The notes under the pieces were generated by a model. The model did not search any database and was not told where the DNA came from. It was given only the letters and a program-made list of their open reading frames with translations. Positions 11,245 through 23,928 of a DNA stretch of 64,000 nt are shown here, in pieces; positions within the stretch are counted from its first letter, which is position 1; each line of letters starts with the position of its first letter. The translations under genes and the position numbers were made by a program. Location: assembly GCA_016987375.1 (NCBI GenBank), contig PJRA01000453.1:1237461-1301460 (forward strand), written 5' to 3'. The stretch is from Brachionus koreanus (taxonomy: Eukaryota; Rotifera; Eurotatoria; Ploima; Brachionidae).

Positions 11245-11678
11245 GATATCTTTAGTAATTTAAGATTTAAGACTAGTTTTGCTTTTGTTTTTTTTTTCTA
11301 ATTTTAAATTTTGAATTCATTCAGCTTATTTGAATAATTTTATTATATTTTTGTTTTAAATTAAAAATAAAAAGCTTATCTAAAAATCAAATTACTTGCT
11401 TAGCTTGGAATAAAAGGTCACAGTTTTAAACAAAAACAAAAATTCTTGATCACACATTTTGGTCTAGTCAAAAGATGTCTTATTTTTAACTTATTAGTAT
11501 TTTTATTATATTAGTTTTTAATAAAATAAAATAAATTAAAAATTATTTTAACAAAATAAAATATTTTATTATTTGATTTTGAGTCAAACTTTGTATTTGT
11601 AATAATTCGGGCTTTTACCCACCAACATCAACAACAATAGCTCAAAATTAAACACACAAAAGTTGACTGACTAAAAAT

Positions 11679-13568
11679 CTACTCCAAGAAAAAATAATTT
11701 CCACTTTGCTTTTGCTCCACATCCTTAATAAGAAATTAAAAAATTAATATTTAAAAAATTAATGTTGTTGTTTTTGTCATTATTACCTTAACTGAATTTT
11801 CTTTGTTAATACGAGGTCTTGAATTTTCAGGGTCTCGTCTAAATGTTATTTTGAGAGACTTTAAAAACGAGTTCATGCCAGTTAGTAGACTTTGAGGCGA
11901 CGATGCCATTGTCTTTACTGACGGTGTGCCCTCGAATACAATAACACGATCGGCCAAATAGGTAGCCATTATAAAATCGTGCTCGACAACAAACGCTGTC
12001 TTTTTGCTATTTCTAATAAAGCGTTTGATTACTTTGGCAGCGTGCAAACGTTGCTCTGAGTCAAGATAAGCGGACGGCTCGTCAATTAAGTACACATCGG
12101 CTGGCTTACCAAGACAAATGGTCAAGGCAACTCGTTGCAATTCACCACCAGACAAATTGCCTACTTCTTGATCAATTATATTCTCGATTTGCAGTGGTTT
12201 TAGTACATCTGTATTAAATTGAGGATGATTGGCGGCATCGCGTATCCTCAAATGAATTAGCTGTCGAACAGTGCCTTGAAATTTGGGACTTATCTTTTGA
12301 GGCTTGTAGGATATGTTCAATTTGGGAACTTCGGCTTCTCCGTCCGGGTTTAGATTGCCGGCTAGCATGCGAATTAAAGTTGTTTTGCCAGTTCCGTTCT
12401 CTCCCAATAGAACAACAATTTCCGAATCGGTGAACGATCCGCCTTTTATTTCAAGTGAAAAATCTCCCAAATTTTTTGCCAAATCTGGATATGTGTAATT
12501 GTACAATCGTTTAATATCTTCTTCTTCGGACTTTTCGACCACTTTAAACGAAAGAACTGTTTCTCTAAAGCGTAAATTTTCGGTCGGCACAAAACCGTCC
12601 AAAAAAATGTTTATGCCTTCGCGCACCGAAAAAGGCATAGTAACTACACCGTAGTGACCGGGCGATCCGTACAAACAACAAATAAAATCAGACAAGTAGT
12701 CCAACACGGACAAATCGTGTTCGACCACAATCAAATATCTGTCTTGTCTAATTAGTTCGCGAATTAGCTGAGCAGCTTTAAGACGTTGTTTAACGTCAAG
12801 ATAAGATGACGGCTCGTCAAACATGTAAATGTCACTTTTTCTAACACACGTTACTGCACAAGCGAAACGTTGCAATTCACCACCGGACAAATCTTCAATA
12901 TTTCTTGTCTTTAGACCAGTTAGTTCGTACTCGTCAATGATTCTGTCCAAATCTTCGCATTCGTTTCGTTTGGTTAAAATTTCTTCAACTGTTCCTTTGA
13001 TAGCACGCGGTATTTGATCAACATATTGGGGTTTAATGATCGCTTTTAAATTGTCTTCGAGAATTTTGGTGAAAAAATTCTGTAGTTCGGAGCCGCGAAA
13101 AAATGTCAATATGTCCGACCAATCTGGTGGATTGTTAAATTTGCCTAAATTCGGTTTCAATTTGCCAGCTAGAATGTTCAATGCAGTTGACTTGCCAATA
13201 CCGTTTGTGCCGACTAGACCAAGTACTTGGCCAGGACGTGGAGTTGGCAAACGATGCAATTTAAACGAATTCGGACCGAAACGATGCGTTGTGTCTTTTT
13301 CTAAATTGCTTGGCAAATTGATGATTGAAATTGCTTCGAATGGACACTTTTTAACACAAATACCGCAGCCAATGCAAAGTTCTTCGGATATAAACGCTAT
13401 TTTGGAGTCAGGCGCCACTTCAATACATAATTTGCCCATTCGCACAACTGGACACGACTTTTTGCACTCTTGACGACACTTTTTCGGCTTGCATCGATCA
13501 TTGTTCACAATGGCTATTCGAGTCAACGTGTCCTGTTCTTTAAGCTCTCTCTTATTTATTTTACTCAT
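11679..13568 (-). CDS. ABCE1: ABCE1/Rli1 ribosome-recycling ATPase
   Basis: Two exons, 13568-11787 and 11723-11679, encoding 608 residues (human 599). The short last exon adds [14 protein letters not shown], matching the conserved ABCE1 tail; without it the frame runs on into an unrelated end. The N-terminus has two CxxCxxxCxxxCP-type [4Fe-4S] clusters. Two nucleotide-binding domains follow, with Walker [10 protein letters not shown] and GENGTGKTT, signatures [10 protein letters not shown] and [10 protein letters not shown], and [16 protein letters not shown] Walker B motifs. The protein splits post-termination ribosomes with eRF1/Pelota in the cytosol. I chose the ATG at 13568 (MSKINK); the three upstream codons start with TTG. 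Confidence 0.96.
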
Positions 13569-14012
13569 GGTAAACAAACAGCTTATCTATTTTTTTTTTT
13601 TTTTATTTTAAAATATTGAAATTAAATTTTACTTGCAAAAAAAAATTAATAATAAATTAAAATTAAAAAAAAGTGAGAGAAAGAGAGAAAAAATTTATTT
13701 TTTGAATGCTTGATTTATCAAAAAATTTGTTGTTTTTTTTTTTCTATTTTTTTTTTGTGTAAGTCAATATGCAGCAATAAGCATATAAAAACGTGTTCAC
13801 TTTAGCTCTGTCTTAATATCTGTGTATGTGTGTATTTTATTTGTGTGTGTGCTTTTATTATTTCAAATCAAATTGCAAAATAATTTGAAATTTTTTCTTT
13901 TTTTTCTTCTCTATTTTAAGTAAATTCAATTTTATTTTTGATTTGATTATCATTATCTATACAAAAACAAAGCATTCATATTTGTCTGTTTGATCAACTC
14001 AAATTTTGACTT
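13569..14012. other. Spacer between ABCE1 and APEX1
   Basis: This 444-base gap holds the ABCE1 5' region and the APEX1 3' end. It has a TG-rich patch near 13820-13855 and poly(T) tracts. No gene seen. Confidence 0.5.
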
Positions 14013-15134
14013 TTATTTTAAAAATCTAAGAAATAAAACAATGGGCACATGGTCACTTCCAGTAATGTGCGGTCTAATCACATGATCGACTAGGTTATCT
14101 TTGAGTGCATTTGACATTACAAAGTAATCGAGTCTCCATCCTGAATTGGTGTGCCGTGAGGTTACTTTTCGATGAGTGTAAAATGTGTATGCACCACTCC
14201 GTTTCGGATACAAATATCTAAATGAATCAAAATATCCATCGGATAATATTTCACTAAAATTATTTCTTTCCTCATTAGTAAAACATGCCGAGTGCAAATG
14301 TGAACTTGGATACTTTAGATCGATTCGACTGTGAGCAACATTCAAGTCTCCACTCCAAATTATTGGTTTTATTTGATTTAAATCTGCTAAATACTTGCGT
14401 AATACTTGGGCCCATTTCAATCGGTAGCCAAGTCGAATCAATTTTGCTCCTGCATTCGGAACATCTTTTAAAAATAATTTTTTTATCCAAATTATTTGTC
14501 TGTTTTTTTCTTTTTAATTCTCACAAGTGTTAATTAGAAAGAATTTTTCATATTCAGCCATTATTACTCGGCCTTCTTTGTCAAATTCTTGATCATTTAT
14601 TCCGTATTCTACTTTTAAAGGCTTTTCTTTTGAGATAATACCAACTCCGGCATATCCTTTTCTCACACTTGGCAACCAATAACAATGATAATCGGACAAA
14701 GTAGACAACTCTTCAATTTTTATTGCTAAATGGTCATATTTTGTTTCTTGTAAGCAAAAAATGTCAGCATTTTCAGCTTCTAAATATTTCAAGCCACCCC
14801 TCTTGATTTTTTAAAAATGAAATTTTTTTTTTTTTTTTTTTCAAGTAAAATAATTAACTTTTATCCAGGCTCTTAGGCCGTTAATATTCCAAGATGATAT
14901 TTTAAAATTCCAATCTTTTCTACTTGAACTCTCTTTAAATTCATGCTTATGTTCGATTATTTCATTTAAGTCTACTAAATTAATTGATGAGGGAACTGAG
15001 CTTTCCCCCTGGATTTTAGTTCGTTTGTCAATTTTTTTAACATTAGCTTTATTCTTTAACAAATAAAGAAAAGAATAATTTGTATGTATATTTGCTAGAC
15101 TTACTAGTTTTTGTTTTAAACGTGATTTTGTCAT
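14013..15134 (-). CDS. APEX1: AP endonuclease 1 (ExoIII family)
   Basis: Three exons, 15134-14859, 14801-14525 and 14464-14013, phase-consistent and encoding 334 residues. The enzyme cuts the backbone 5' of abasic sites in base-excision repair. The catalytic set is complete: WNINGLRAW, LQETK, TYVPNAG (the Tyr codon is split across intron 2), GDLNVAH, GWRLDYF and GSDHVPI, matching human N68, E96, Y171, D210/N212, D283 and D308/H309. Human D70 is Asn here, as in bacterial ExoIII. The first 75 or so residues are basic and unlike the human redox domain, so that function is not supported. Intron 1 contains a run of about 20 T. Confidence 0.94.
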
Positions 15135-15643
15135 TTTATTCTTTCAATTGATTTGAAATAGAATTTAAATTTTTCTGTTAAATTAACTAAAACAGATAAA
15201 AAAATATTTTTATTCTCTAATTAATTTCATAGCAATGTTTGAATTAAAATATGATAATAAAAGCGTTAAGAAAAAAAAATTCATTTGGAATTCTAAATTT
15301 AAATGAAAAAATGAATAAACTAATCATTTTATTCTATTAATAGGATAATGCAGCTTTTATGACTGATTTTATGTACACGATATTTAGATATTTTTATTTA
15401 AGTTAAAGATTAACATTAAGCCGGAATTGTGACATTGTAAATAAGCTTTCTAATCACCAAATTTAAAGGATTTCATCATTTAATTTGATTATTAATCAAT
15501 TTTTTAATGTCTTTTGCATTTTAAAAGCAAAAGGAAATTTTTTATTTAATTTTCTAAAATAATATTTTCTTTTTTTTCATTAAATAAATTATTTTTTCTT
15601 TAAAATCAAAATTGATGTTTTATTAAGCTTCTATTTGAATAAA
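15135..15643. promoter_or_regulatory. Shared region between divergent APEX1 and PKA-R genes
   Basis: About 510 bases between two genes that point away from each other, so it must contain both 5' regions. I read it for an upstream exon that could encode the missing PKA docking domain and found none. No specific factor site is claimed. Confidence 0.5.
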
Positions 15644-16627
15644 ATGATCAAAAAAGAAGATTTAGTTCAAGAAGAAGATGAAATTAGTAATGATATGGCA
15701 AGAAATAGTCGCAAAATGCGTCAAATTAGACGTTTTTCAGTTTTCAGCAAATCGTTTGATCCAGAATGTGCTGCTGAGTTTTCGGCCGATTTGTCTACTG
15801 ATTTTGAATCAATAGCAAATAAGCCATTTGAACAGTCTAAATTATCTGCATTAAATTACACTGATTGTTTAAAAAAAATACTACCAAACATTATTCTATT
15901 CAAACATTTGACTAGTGATGATTTGGATAGAATAATTGAATGCATGTTCATGAGAGTTTGCAATCCGAACGAAGTAATAATTCGTCAAGGAGATCCGGGC
16001 AATTACTTTTACATTATTGTAAAAGGTATTTTTGATGTTTACACAAACAAATCGAGCCAAGAAGTTAAAGTGGCCGAATTGAGCAGTGAAAATTATTTTG
16101 GTGATTTGGCTTTAGTGCACAATCAGCCCCGATCTGCAAGTGTTATTTGTCGCAAAGAAGCCATTTTGTTGTGCATGAATCGTGACACATTTCAAAAAAA
16201 AGCGATATCAATTTCCTACGAAAGACGCACTAAATACGCCAATTTAATCGAGTCTATTTCGTTTCTAAAAAAATCGCTCAATGAAACAGAACGATCCAAA
16301 GTTGTGGACGCTCTTGAAAGTCGATTTTTTGATTCAAATGTGACTGTATTTAATGAAAATGATTTGGCTGATGGCATGTATTTTATTGAGAGTGGTCAAG
16401 TAAGAATAACACAAATGGACAGCAATGGAAATAAAGAAATAATAAATGTGCTTGACAAAGGCGACTATTTTGGCGAGCTTGCTTTGCTTAGAAAAAGAAA
16501 GCGATCAGCAACCGCTATAACTCTAAGCAAATGTAAGCTAGCTTTTCTAGATGTAGACGCCTTTGAACGTCTTATGGGACCTTGTTTAAAGCTCATAGAA
16601 AAACACGAAATAGATTATTACAAATAA
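15644..16627 (+). CDS. cAMP-dependent protein kinase regulatory subunit, docking-domain-less
   Basis: A single-exon 327-residue protein that holds the PKA catalytic subunit inactive until cAMP binds. The inhibitor segment RRFSV is at 29-33; the Ser makes it a phosphorylatable RII-type site. Two cyclic-nucleotide domains follow. Domain A has FGDLALVHNQPRSAS, with Asp where FGELAL normally has the Glu that contacts the ribose. Domain B has FGELALLRKRKRSAT, with Lys for the usual Pro; both keep the phosphate-binding Arg. The N-terminal dimerization/docking helix pair that binds AKAPs is absent: only 28 residues precede RRFS. Start chosen at ATG 15644, three codons into the open frame. An unannotated distant 5' exon remains possible. 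Confidence 0.88.
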   Translation: MIKKEDLVQEEDEISNDMARNSRKMRQIRRFSVFSKSFDPECAAEFSADLSTDFESIANKPFEQSKLSALNYTDCLKKILPNIILFKHLTSDDLDRIIECMFMRVCNPNEVIIRQGDPGNYFYIIVKGIFDVYTNKSSQEVKVAELSSENYFGDLALVHNQPRSASVICRKEAILLCMNRDTFQKKAISISYERRTKYANLIESISFLKKSLNETERSKVVDALESRFFDSNVTVFNENDLADGMYFIESGQVRITQMDSNGNKEIINVLDKGDYFGELALLRKRKRSATAITLSKCKLAFLDVDAFERLMGPCLKLIEKHEIDYYK

Positions 16628-17015
16628 TGCAATTCAAATAGGTGTATCTCGAACATAATTAGATAATTATAAATATTGAACCCAATTGCGTAAGAAATGT
16701 TGAAATTTTTTTTGTTTTTTTTATGGTTTTATAAATTTAAAATATGTTTCACCCTGATTATAAACCCAATTTGGCTTGGAATAAAACAGCTTGGTTTTAA
16801 TCTATTCCTTCTCATAATAAGAATTATTTTTATTCTTTTTCGAAAAAATAAATAATCATCATGTTTAAAGCAGTATCTAATTTATCTTTAAATATTCAGT
16901 GAATACAATAATAAAAAAAAATTGCTTTGGATTAAGAGAGAACAGCTTTGCAGCAAAAAAACAAAAAAAATTTAAAACAACTAGAATAATAATAATCAAT
17001 CGGATAGTTAATCCA
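16628..17015. other. Spacer before the glutamine-synthetase-like gene
   Basis: 388 AT-rich bases holding the 3' UTR of the PKA regulatory subunit and the 5' region of the next gene. The frame of the next gene is open through 16899-17015 but has no ATG there. Confidence 0.45.
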
Positions 17016-18232
17016 ATGATGGCATTGAACAAACAGACATCGACTAGATTTGACTTATTGACACAGCCCAGCTCACATGTTATTGCCACTTACATTTGGT
17101 TAGACACTGAATGCAGTCAAATTTTGAGAACAAAGAGCAGAACTTTGGACTTTGAGCCACAATCGATTGAACAAGTGCCCGAATGGGACTGTTCAATTGC
17201 CAATGCAACTACTTATATTAATTCGGATTTTTACATTAAACCTATACGCCTATTTAAAGATCCGTTTTTTTCCTCAAGTTCAAAAAACAAACTTGTTTTG
17301 TGTGAAAATTATAAGCACGATAAAACAATTGCTGATGAAAATAAGCGCGTTAAATGCAAAGAAATGTTCGAAAAATTAGATAAGTTCACCAAGTCTAAGC
17401 CAAAGTTTATAATTGAACAAATTTATTCGATGTATGAAAATACAGGCACAAAGAGAATAGACCATCATTTGGATAAGACCAATTCTATGTTGCCAAAATG
17501 GTTTCACTATTGTTCTGTGGGCATAGACCGTGTGACTGGACGAAATGTGGCTGAATGTCATTACAAAGCTTGTTTGTATGCGGGTGTAAATATAAAAAGT
17601 GTGAACAGTGAGAAAAATTTGTCCGAATGGAAATTTGAAATAGGACCGTGTGAAACTTATGAATTGGCTGATCAATTACTGATTGCAAAATACATTTTGC
17701 ATAGAGTTGCCGAAGATTTTGACGTTGTAGTCAAATTTGACAGTCAACTTGAGCAAATTTCAGCAAATAAATTGTATTTTTCAATTGAAGAAAAGGATAT
17801 TGTTCTAAAGTATTTTTTTTTCTCAATTAAAAAAAAAAAACAATATTTTTTTATTTTGTTTAATTTTAAAGAAATGTTAATTCAATTAATGATGCTTTGA
17901 ATAAAGTTGGACTTAAATTGAACGATAACATTTTATTGATGAATGCACATATTAATAATGGATTGAGTGGAATTCTAAAGCTTATTCATGAAGAGAACAA
18001 AGTTGAACTAAATGAAATATTAGAACGGCACATGCAACTTAAAAATGGTCAAAAAACTAATTTTGTCAATCAATTATTCACTAGTAATTCAAAATTAAAC
18101 TCAAATTTTAGTTGTTTTTTTCAAATTAAAATTATTGAACAAAACTCCAATTCAAATTACTCTGATCCATATTTACTTTTAGATCAATTAATCAGAATAA
18201 TGCTTAGTTTACTTGATCCCGATGTTTATTAG
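17016..18232 (+). CDS. Glutamine synthetase-like pseudoenzyme (class II)
   Basis: Two exons, 17016-17809 and 17872-18232, encoding 384 residues (human GS 373). Landmarks follow class II GS in order: ATYIWLD, SRTLD, VPEWD, FKDPF, NKLVLCE, FIIEQIYSM, HYCSVGIDRVTGR, CHYKACLYAGV, EWKFEIGPCE, ILHRVAEDF and SDPYLLLDQLIR. Active-site residues are eroded. In human numbering E134 and E196 survive, but E136 is Ile, E203 is Lys, the H253 loop (GAGCH) is deleted, the DGSS latch is gone, and the NRSASIRIP and RRPSAN arginines are not found. Glutamine synthesis is therefore unlikely. The frame is intact and introns splice cleanly, so it looks like a maintained non-catalytic protein. Lengsin in vertebrate lens is a known precedent for such a fate. 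Confidence 0.85.
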
Positions 18233-18563
18233 TTTTTTTTTCAATTTTTTTTTTATCAAAGTTATATTTTTGTTCGCTTATAAAATTAAATTGTATATTA
18301 TTTGATTGATAATAAAATATTTGACATTTATCATTTATTTTTACTTTTACCATTTTTGCTTTTAATATTATTGATGCTCTTTTTTCTTATAGATTCGATT
18401 CTTCTAGATTTTTGCTCACTTATAATTTGGGCGTATAATTGAGAAAAAAATCACTTACGCAAGAAGTAAAGTAATTTTTGTTTTTTCCAAAAGTTAAAAA
18501 CATGCAATAAGCTTTCATTTATGTTTGAATAATAAATAAATGAATGAAATTTTTTTTTATGAA
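18233..18563. other. Spacer with AATAAA motifs
   Basis: 331 bases of A/T-rich sequence with AATAAAATATTTG near 18312, the likely poly(A) region of the preceding gene. Nothing else seen. Confidence 0.45.
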
Positions 18564-18945
18564 ATGCGCAGTGATAAAATTGTTTTAAACCTAAGACAGG
18601 TAATTAATTCAATTCATTTCAATTGCTAGAATGGGGGGTTAATTGTTCGATCTATTTATTTTAAGTTTATGCTTAGACGCGAAGTTCTCAAAGCATATAA
18701 AGATTTATTGAAAACATGCTATAGAATTGAAGATGAGTCTTATCGAAATGAGCTTATTAACTGGACAAGACATGATTTTAGAATGAACAAAAATTTAACC
18801 GATGAAGTCAACATTTAATTTTAAGTAATTGATTTTATAAATTAATTTCAATTCTTGTTATCTTAAGGCTGGAATTAAAATATCGCTGACAATAGCAAAA
18901 ATGAGCTTGAAAGAATTGCAAACAAGCATTAATATGGCAAGATAA
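18564..18945 (+). CDS. LYRM2: LYRM2, LYR-motif mitochondrial protein
   Basis: A small three-exon gene, 18564-18599, 18666-18806 and 18868-18945, encoding 84 residues (human 88). The exons join in phase 0. The product aligns with LYRM2 from end to end: VLNLRQFMLRREVLKAYKDL (human LTLKQFVRRQQVLLLYRRI), DESYRNELINWTRHDFRMNK (human DSDRKYLKDWAREEFRRNK) and KISLTIAKMSLKELQ. LYR proteins bind acyl carrier protein in the mitochondrial matrix; LYRM2 supports complex I assembly and activity. The canonical Leu-Tyr-Arg triplet reads AYK here. The intron-2 donor is GTCAAC, a weak site, but the alternative frame stops at once. Confidence 0.85.
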
Positions 18946-20595
<1,650 letters not shown>

Positions 20596-21516
20596 TTACA
20601 TTTACTGTATTCTTTTCGAGATTTGAATATAAAAAAAAGAACATAAATTACTACTACTAAAAACTTATATTGTTATTTGTTTATTTTATTGAATTTAAGA
20701 CATTTGAATAGATGAAATAAAAATTTCGAATTAACTACCATTATAATTGTATAAATTGCTTAAAAAAATCTTCTAAACTTGGTATTTTTTTTTTATATAT
20801 TTTTGTAAATAATAAGAATTATACTTAAATAAAGCATTAAACTTGATCAATAAAATGTGACTTTTACTATCAAATTGTTTTGTTATTCAATTTTATTCAA
20901 AAATTTTAAATTAAGAAAAAAATTTTTTTTTTGACACAAAAATTTTAAAATCAATTTTTTCTCACAATTAAACACTTAGTACTCTATTTTTCTTTTTGAT
21001 ATGTAAGTATAATTTTTTTTTGTTTAAGTGCCAGCTTGTCAACTAATATTCAATTCATAATCTCAGACTTAGTCTAATTGTTCATTAAATAAATTAAGAC
21101 ATCGATTAGTTTAATTATTTTAGTTTATTTTATTTTTAAACTATGAATTTTAACTTTAACTCGAATTGAATTTCAACAAGTCAAAAAAAAAAAATTTTTT
21201 TTTAATTTTTATTTTAAATTAAATGAATCAATCGCTAGTAATTAAAATTTAATCACAAGTAATTTGTTTCTTATTAATTATTTTCAAAATTATTGAAATT
21301 TTAAAATATTCTTAAAACTTAAAAAAAATTTTAAAATTTATTTAAAAAAAGTAAAAAAACTATTTTAAAAATTGAAAAATAAAAAACGCTTTTTTAAAGA
21401 AGTATAAACATTATTGACTGATAATAATTAAAAAATTCTCTTATCATCATTTTTAAAATACGTATGTATTTATTTATATACATATATATATATATATATA
21501 TTGAAGATTTTATTGG
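20596..21516. other. Intergenic, with a TA microsatellite
   Basis: About 920 A/T-rich bases. AATAAA near 20718 and 20828 probably serve HP1. A (TA)n run spans roughly 21479-21501, immediately before the X-box. Confidence 0.5.
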
Positions 21517-21529
21517 GTTGCCATGCAAC
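21517..21529 (+). promoter_or_regulatory. RFX X-box upstream of the LRR gene
   Basis: GTTGCCATGCAAC, a perfect 5+3+5 inverted repeat ending 61 bases before the start codon at 21591. RFX factors bind GTTGCC/AT/GGCAAC-type sites and drive ciliary genes from X-boxes within about 250 bases of the start. It is one base shorter than the canonical 14-mer, a spacing that RFX family motifs tolerate. It stands out in a very AT-rich background. Confidence 0.7.
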
Positions 21530-21590
21530 GTAAGAATATTATTAAAATTAATAAAATCTATTTTTGATTTTTTATTCACTTGTAAGTAAA

Positions 21591-23559
21591 ATGTCAGAAT
21601 TTACCAATTTGAGATCAAAAAAGAATGCCCAAATAGCGGAAGCATTAACAAATTTAAACAAGAAAGACTTGTATTCTTGGAAAAATTTGACAAATACAAA
21701 TCGGTCAAATGCAAGAGTTTTTCAATCGTCTTCGAATACTAGTCTGAATAAATTGATTTCACCTTCGTTTCCCACCATACCACCACCTAAACTTAAATCA
21801 ATAGATTCAAATTTGACAATGAAAAGAACCAATAGTCTCAAGGATTTACAACAACCACATGATCAAAATATAGCAAAACATTTTCCAAGGGCCGCCACTG
21901 GTAACACTAGACTAAAAAAACTGGATTTGAATCAAGATAAAAATAAAAGAACAGAATTTTTGTCAAGTTTTAATTTAGCTCAGAGTAACGAAAGCGATTT
22001 TGAATTTAGTTCAGAAAGGCCTTATTTAAATTCGGCCAGAGACAATTATATTAAAAAATTTGTTAGAGAATCAAACAATGATACAGTCATAAGCGATCTG
22101 ATGAAAAAAGATTGTTTGTATACAACCGAAATAGATTTAAGTCAGCTCAATATAGATTTTGTGAATTTAAGTTTGGAAAAATTTAAATTTCTAAAAATAC
22201 TTGATCTTTCATGCAATAGAATAAAAAAAATAGAAAATTTAAATTTTAAAAATTTAATCGAACTCAGATTGTATGCTAATCAAATAGAAATAATCGAAAA
22301 TTTAGATAATCTTAAAGAGTTACAAAGTCTTGAATTGCAGTCGAATCGAATCGAAAAAATTGGCAATGGTCTCCAACAACTTAGAAAATTGGAATTTTTA
22401 AGACTTGATCAAAATAATCTAATCTCAATTAAATCATCTGAATTAACTTGTTGTTCAAATTTAATTTATTTAAATGTTAGCTTTAATAAATTGGAATCAA
22501 TAAGCGTAATTATTTTTGTTCAAGTTTTTTTCTTTATTAATATTTAGATTTTTTTTCAATAAGTTTGTCAATTGTCTTCCAAATTTAGAAGAATTGTATG
22601 CAACAAACATACTACTTAGCAATCTAAATGATTTGGATTCGAATCGGATTAAAAATGTAAGTAAAACAACCAAAAACAAGAAATTTAACTAATCTATGAA
22701 TATATTAATTTAAGCTAATAGAACTTGATATATCAAATAACAATATAAGCGATCAAGCTTTGTTTTGTTTGAAAAATATCAAAAGCTTATCAGTATGTTT
22801 TAGAATACAGATCCATTAAAATTTAATAAAATTATAAAATTAAATAAAAAAAAAGACTCTCAAAGTATCGAATAATTGTTTAAAATCGGTGTCTAGTGTG
22901 TCGACTATCTGTTCATTACAAATTTTGGACATTTCGAACAATTTAATAGAAAATCTAGCAGAACTTGTACAACTTGACAAACTAGAGGTGCTCAATGTTT
23001 CGTCGAACAAAATAAAAAATTTTGATCAAATAGTAAAAGAAATAGAAATAAAATTTAGAAAAAAAAATTAAAATTGAAATTTAAGATTTTACTCGATAGC
23101 TTAGAGCAATTGATAGAACTAAATCTCACAGATAACCCAGTACTCTTGGAAACAAATTGTTCACAAGAAACTATTTTAGACTATTTGCCTAGGCTGACTA
23201 TGTTTAACAATATTCCAACTGATGCTTTATGCGCAAATAGTGAAACAAAGTCTGATAAAAATAAACTAGGTTAAATAAATGATTTTAATTATTATTTTTA
23301 AATTAATTTTTATTGTTTTTTATTTATTATTTTTATTTTTTTCTTATTTTTTTTAATTTCTCAAGATTTGAAATTTATCGAGTTAGATTTGGCCAAATTC
23401 AATCAACAAATGGAATCATTGAGCCAAGCATTCATGAAACAATACAATGAATCAAAGCAATATTTGGACACAATCGAGACTAAAAAGACAAATCAAAATA
23501 GTCCAACACAAACTTCAATGTCCCGATGCTCGTCGGCCAATTCAAAACAATTGTCCAAG

Positions 23560-23594
<35 letters not shown>

Positions 23595-23790
23595 TTAAGA
23601 AAACTAGTCAAATATGTAACTTTGACTGAATAGATTTATTTTTAATTTTAGAAAAAAACTAATGGACGCTCTCTACTATTCAAAACAGCTTGGAAACAAC
23701 CCCGAGTAAAACAAGAAAAATTGTATTTAAATCAACTTATTTTCTTAAAAATTTTATTTTAATTTTAGACCCGAATGCAAAACATTCTAG
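21591..23790 (+). CDS. SDS22-type leucine-rich-repeat protein, probably ciliary
   Basis: Exons 21591-22505, 22564-22656, 22715-22792, 22856-23032, 23086-23269, 23366-23558 and 23652-23706, all phase-consistent. The frame ends either at TAA 23707-23709, or at TAG 23788-23790 if 23706 is a donor and 23769-23790 a last exon. Residues 1-175 are polar and probably disordered. About eleven LRRs follow, of the LxxLxLxxNxIxxIxxLxxL type (for example LKILDLSCNRIKKIENL, LQILDISNNLIENL). An LRR-cap-like segment (LPRLTMFNNIP) and a short coiled tail close the protein. SDS22-like LRRs are common in axonemal and centrosomal proteins, and the upstream X-box supports a ciliary role. No specific orthologue is claimed. 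Four of the introns are 53-63 nt. Confidence 0.78.
23559..23598 (+). repeat. TA microsatellite at a splice donor
   Basis: A (TA)n tract beginning with the GT of the donor after exon 6 of the LRR gene (TCCAA|GTATATATAT) and running to about 23598. The repeat therefore provides the donor sequence itself. Confidence 0.75.
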
Positions 23791-23883
23791 TGAAATATTG
23801 ATAATAAATAAAGTTATATATAATAAATAAATTTTTTCTTTGAAATTAGAAATTTTTTATTCTTTCCTCATATTTTTGTTTTT

Positions 23884-23928
23884 AGAAATCGGACAACCTG
23901 CATTTCCTCAAGTGTTTGAAAAACCTTA
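23884..23928 (+). other. Possible exon cut by the assembly gap
   Basis: A strong pyrimidine-rich acceptor (TTCTTTCCTCATATTTTTGTTTTTAG) is followed by 43 bases that are open in two frames. One reads SDNLHFLKCLKNL and the other EIGQPAFPQVFEKP. The gap starts right after. It could be a further exon of the LRR gene or the start of another gene. Confidence 0.3.

Noticed and set aside
12829..13473. Plus-strand frames opposite ABCE1
   Set aside because: They are antisense shadows of a strongly conserved minus-strand gene.
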